From Desulfococcaceae bacterium (GTDB lineage: Bacteria > Desulfobacterota > Desulfobacteria > Desulfobacterales > Desulfosalsimonadaceae): 37,138 nt of DNA. The notes below the pieces were generated by a model, which ran no database searches, was not told where the DNA came from, and saw only the letters and a program-made list of their open reading frames with translations. This document shows positions 34,096-37,138 of the stretch, one piece after another; position 1 is the first letter of the stretch, and each line of letters begins with the position of its first letter. The stretch is from the NCBI GenBank assembly GCA_030145385.1, contig JAQYVU010000041.1, positions 1-37,138 of the forward strand, read 5' to 3'. A program made the position numbers and the translations under genes.

Positions 34096-35913
34096 ATGGC
34101 ACAGCTAATCGCAGACAGACGGGATATTGATTTTGTAATATGGGAACAGCTTAACGGGGAAGAGCTGTTAAAGTTTGATGCATACAGTGATTTTAATAAA
34201 AAAACCTGTGATATGATTCTCACCGAAGCACGAAAGTTGGCGATCAACGAAATATTGCCCACACTTCAGGAAAGCGATGAGATCGGGGTCACATTTGAAA
34301 AGGGGAATGTGAAAGTCCCGGAAAATCTTCACCGGGCTCACAAGCTGCTTTTGGAAGGGGAATGGGGCAATCTTTCCGTACCACCCGAAATGGGCGGGCA
34401 GGGAGCTCCCGGACTTGTTGCCACGGCTGCGGTGGAATATTTTATGGGGGGCAATTGGGCTTTGTACAGCTATGCGGCCATGGGAACCTTCACGGCTGAA
34501 ATGATACAGAAATACGGTTCGGATGAACAAAAGGAAAAATATGTGAAACAACTGGTTTCCGGTGAATGGGGGGGGACCATGCTGCTCACCGAAGCAAACG
34601 CGGGAACCGATGTCGGGGCCCTGACCACCACGGCGGTAAAAAATGAGGATGGGACATATACTTTAAGCGGAAACAAAATTTTCATTACCAACGGTGAACA
34701 TGATTTATGCGACAATATTATTCATCCGGTGCTTGCCCGAATCGAAGGGGATCCTGCCGGGACAAAAGGAATTTCAATTTTTATTGTTCCGAAATTTTTT
34801 GTCAGTGATGACGGCTCTCTGGGTGAACGAAATGATATCGTCTGCACCGGAACCGAAGAAAAAATGGGGATTCATGCCAGCGCGACCTGCAGCATGGCAA
34901 TGGGCAGCAAGGGCAAGTGCATTGGCTATCTGCTCGGAGAGGAACGGATGGGGATGAAAATCATGTTTAACATGATGAATGGCGCCAGGATGGGTACCGG
35001 CCTTCAGGCAATGGCATATGCGTCATCCGCGTATATGCTGGCGGTGAATTATGCCCGGGAAAGAGTCCAGAGCAGGGCTCTGGAGGATTTTGCCAATCCT
35101 GACGCAGCTCCGGTTGCCATTATCAATCATCCGGATGTGCGGCGAAATCTTGTGTGGATGAAGTCTTACGTGGACGGCATGCGGAGCTTTTTCTATTATA
35201 TGGCATCCTGCCGGTCAAAGGCATTGCTTTCCGAATCTGAAGAAGACCGTGAAAAATATAATGATATGTTTGAACTGCTGACGCCGTTAGTAAAGGATTA
35301 TTTGTCCGTACATGGTCATGAGGTCTGTGTCCAGGCTATGCAGGTTTACGGCGGTGCGGGTTATTGCAAGGATTTTCCGGTGGAACAGTATGCCCGGGAC
35401 TGCAAAATTACATCAATATTTGAGGGAACCAGCGGAATCCAGGCCATGGATCTCCTGGGGCGGAAACTGGGGATGAAAAAAGGTCAGGTATTTATAAATT
35501 TTTTAACTGAAATACATAAAACTATTGCCAGTGCAAAGGCCATTGACGGTTTGAGTGAATTGGCCGAAAAGCTTGAAACAGCGGTCAGCCGGCTGGGTGA
35601 AATTGCCATGCATCTGGGAAAAAACGCCATGTCTCTGCAGTTTAAAACCGCTTTTGCCCATTCTCTGCCGTTTCTGGAAACAGTCGGAGATGTTATTATG
35701 GGATGGATGCTGCTGTGGCGAGCTTCAACCGCATCATTGCAGCTTACAAACGGGGCAAAAAAGAAAGATGTTGCTTTTTATCAGGGGCAGGTGAAAACAG
35801 CTGAGTTTTTTATCAACACATTGATTCCGGTCACTCTGGGAAAACTGGATGCAATCCAGGGATTTAGTGGTGCTGCCATTGAAATTGATGATGCAGCGTT
35901 TGGCGGACTTTAA
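34096..35913 (+). CDS. Acyl-CoA dehydrogenase (long, about 600-residue DmdC-like type)
   Basis: The 605-residue flavoenzyme has acyl-CoA dehydrogenase N-terminal, middle and C-terminal domains (about 35-470; EWGGTMLLTEANAGTDVG is the FAD/substrate region) plus a C-terminal helical extension (about 480-600) found in the DmdC-type subgroup. The catalytic base is probably Glu443 in SIFEGTSGIQ, preceded by QVYGGAGYCKDFP. The ATG at 34096 follows GGAGG by 6 bases. It introduces the trans-2 double bond into an acyl-CoA, passing electrons to ETF. It sits between hydroxyacyl-CoA dehydrogenase and enoyl-CoA hydratase genes, consistent with one pathway; a thiolase is absent from the window. Confidence 0.92.
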   Translation: MAQLIADRRDIDFVIWEQLNGEELLKFDAYSDFNKKTCDMILTEARKLAINEILPTLQESDEIGVTFEKGNVKVPENLHRAHKLLLEGEWGNLSVPPEMGGQGAPGLVATAAVEYFMGGNWALYSYAAMGTFTAEMIQKYGSDEQKEKYVKQLVSGEWGGTMLLTEANAGTDVGALTTTAVKNEDGTYTLSGNKIFITNGEHDLCDNIIHPVLARIEGDPAGTKGISIFIVPKFFVSDDGSLGERNDIVCTGTEEKMGIHASATCSMAMGSKGKCIGYLLGEERMGMKIMFNMMNGARMGTGLQAMAYASSAYMLAVNYARERVQSRALEDFANPDAAPVAIINHPDVRRNLVWMKSYVDGMRSFFYYMASCRSKALLSESEEDREKYNDMFELLTPLVKDYLSVHGHEVCVQAMQVYGGAGYCKDFPVEQYARDCKITSIFEGTSGIQAMDLLGRKLGMKKGQVFINFLTEIHKTIASAKAIDGLSELAEKLETAVSRLGEIAMHLGKNAMSLQFKTAFAHSLPFLETVGDVIMGWMLLWRASTASLQLTNGAKKKDVAFYQGQVKTAEFFINTLIPVTLGKLDAIQGFSGAAIEIDDAAFGGL

Positions 35914-35966
35914 TGATTACCTATCCTGAGATTAATGTAAATTAATCATTTGCGGAAACACGCATT

Positions 35967-36006
35967 TAATTTACCTCCTGAAGTGAAATCTTCAGGAGGT
36001 AAATTA
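35967..36006. other. Perfect 17-bp hairpin before the enoyl-CoA hydratase gene
   Basis: The arm 35967-35983 is perfectly complementary to 35990-36006 around a TGAAAT loop. The right arm contains AGGAGG, the left its complement CCTCCT, so one ribosome-site-like sequence is locked in the stem. The real ribosome site AAGGAG follows at 36011-36016. No T-tract follows, so it is a poor intrinsic terminator. It may be an mRNA stabiliser, a translational control element or a small repeat. Confidence 0.7.
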
Positions 36007-36023
36007 TAAAAAGGAGATTGATC

Positions 36024-36794
36024 ATGGCTTATGATAATTTAATTTATGAAAAAAAAGACAGCATCGCATTGGTTACGATGAATCGACCGCCGGCAAACAG
36101 CTGGAGCCTGGCGGCCATGGAAGACCTTGAAAAAATACTGGATGAAATTGAAAATGATCAGGAAGTCCGTGTGGTAATACTTACCGGTGCCGGGGAAAAA
36201 TGTTTTTCAGCCGGAATGGATGTTGCGGATGCCGCAAAATCTCCCGGACTCGGTAACAAAGGAAGACAATTGTGGCGAAGAGTGGATCGGTTTGAAAAGC
36301 CGACAATCGCAGCCATCAACGGTCATGCCCTGGGCGGCGGGCTTGAACTGGCCTTGTCCTGTCATTTCAGGATTATGGCGGATTCGCCCAAATCGAAAAT
36401 TGGGCTTACGGAACTGAATCTGGGTATTATTCCCGGGTGGGGTGGTACCCAGCGTCTTTATCGTATTGTAGGTAAAGCAAAAGCCCTGGATATGATACTT
36501 TTCAGCAAGCGTATGGATGCCAGGCAAGCCCTTGAAATCGGACTGGTAAATCAGATTGCTGCCCCGGAAACGCTGATGGAAAACACGCTTGAATTTGCAC
36601 AATATCTTGCTAAGCGTCCCCCCCTTGCTGTTAAATCAGTATTAAAAGCCATCTCTGCCGGTATTTACGAAGGCCTGGACCAGGGACTCGCAATGGAGTC
36701 AGAAGGCAGTAAAGTAGTCGCGGGTTCAGAAGATGCCATTGAAGGTTTTACGGCATTTTTTGAAAAAAGGGAGCCTGTTTTCAAAGGAAAATAA
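36024..36794 (+). CDS. Enoyl-CoA hydratase/isomerase family (crotonase)
   Basis: The 256-residue crotonase-fold enzyme has the oxyanion segment SAGMDV (about 62-67) and HALGGGLELAL (101-111) with Glu108. Glu130 lies in LTELNLGIIPGWGGTQR. Both glutamates of genuine enoyl-CoA hydratases are present, so hydration of trans-2-enoyl-CoA is likely. I use the ATG at 36024 because AAGGAG ends 7 bases upstream; a TTG at 36018 is less likely. It is third in the beta-oxidation cluster. Confidence 0.92.
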   Translation: MAYDNLIYEKKDSIALVTMNRPPANSWSLAAMEDLEKILDEIENDQEVRVVILTGAGEKCFSAGMDVADAAKSPGLGNKGRQLWRRVDRFEKPTIAAINGHALGGGLELALSCHFRIMADSPKSKIGLTELNLGIIPGWGGTQRLYRIVGKAKALDMILFSKRMDARQALEIGLVNQIAAPETLMENTLEFAQYLAKRPPLAVKSVLKAISAGIYEGLDQGLAMESEGSKVVAGSEDAIEGFTAFFEKREPVFKGK

Positions 36795-37138
36795 TAAATA
36801 TCTGAAAGGCAACCCGGCTATATCCACGCAGAACCGCCTGCGTATTCTTCGTTTGAATGAAAATCTGAGCGACAGTGGGATACCTTTTTGAATCCATGGA
36901 TGGTGCCGGATCTCCCCAGGCAGAAATGATCATGGTTTCACATCAGGTAAATATAAAAGAAAAACAGTTTTATGCCAAAAGTCTATGCGGAATTCAGGAT
37001 GATTGAAATACAGGATGATTAAAATATCTGTCTTCGGTCGATTCCGCACCTCCTGTCTAAAATTTTTCTTCGCTGGGAGCCATGATATGTAGGATCATTG
37101 ACCAGTCTTCGTTCAATTGTCATTCTTCTTTCTAAGCC
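36795..37138. other. Intergenic end of window
   Basis: No gene is supportable in these 344 bases. A 36-codon frame at 36896-37006 is unconvincing. The only clear structure is the tandem repeat at 36995-37026. A gene may begin beyond the window. Confidence 0.35.
36995..37026. repeat. 16-base tandem repeat
   Basis: CAGGATGATTGAAATA is followed directly by CAGGATGATTAAAATA, one mismatch in 16. Probably slippage-type duplication; no function is apparent. Confidence 0.6.

Noticed and set aside
36896-37006. 36-codon frame at the window end
   Set aside because: No ribosome site, no recognisable family, and it runs into a tandem repeat.
1-37138. CRISPR arrays, rRNA or tRNA genes
   Set aside because: No regularly spaced repeats, and no rRNA or tRNA-like cloverleaf with a recognisable T-arm, were seen on either strand. 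Reading by eye could miss a single tRNA.

Overview
The window looks like chromosome of a sulfate-reducing deltaproteobacterium, probably Desulfobacterales (Desulfobacteraceae in the broad sense). This is inferred from gene content: a four-subunit 2-oxoacid:ferredoxin oxidoreductase, archaeal-type LeuC/LeuD, a DUF3786 protein, an unfused amidotransferase domain of archaeal-type glutamate synthase, PrpE, a beta-oxidation set of the kind used by complete oxidisers, and dispersed inverted-repeat elements of a type I recall from such genomes. No rRNA, tRNA or other species-level marker is present, so the genus is open.

Layout. (1) 1-3.7 kb: a membrane-anchored M23 peptidase-like protein and secA. 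(2) 3.9-10.7 kb: an accessory island. On the minus strand lie an integron integrase (intI) and, 37 bases after its last sense codon, a CI/LexA-like self-cleaving repressor, apparently in one operon. Divergently, on the plus strand, come a strong sigma70-type promoter (Pc-like), an attI-like site, and cargo genes: a DUF262 protein with a HEPN RNase-like protein, a hexapeptide acyltransferase with a membrane-anchored guanylate-kinase-like protein, and a short T5orf172/GIY-YIG-like protein. No convincing attC sites are visible. The island ends in a broken REP-associated transposase (RAYT) and GC-rich repeats. (3) 11.7-16 kb: a hybrid sensor histidine kinase, a DUF1456 protein and a tiny membrane protein. 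(4) 16.4-21.9 kb: an N-degron proteolysis operon (clpS-clpA-aat), then GAF, universal-stress, HIT and DUF3786 proteins. (5) 22.2-27 kb: leuC-leuD-type hydro-lyase and korDABC. (6) 27.1-30.4 kb, minus strand: propionyl-CoA synthetase and an orphan glutamine amidotransferase. (7) 30.5-36.8 kb: remnant of a metallo-beta-lactamase-fold gene, an esterase and a MerR regulator (minus), divergent from hydroxyacyl-CoA dehydrogenase, acyl-CoA dehydrogenase and enoyl-CoA hydratase (plus).

The most unusual part is the integron head: an integrase seemingly co-transcribed with its own S24-peptidase repressor, facing an intergenic region that holds a near-perfect 26-bp palindrome, a consensus-like promoter with a second palindrome at its start point, and an attI-like core. 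This could be a self-contained SOS-type switch for both the integrase and the cargo, rather than control by host LexA alone. The cargo looks defence-like (DUF262 plus HEPN, whose C-terminus resembles an EF-Tu domain-2 barrel). Two different MITE-like inverted-repeat elements, each starting exactly at a stop codon, are also notable.
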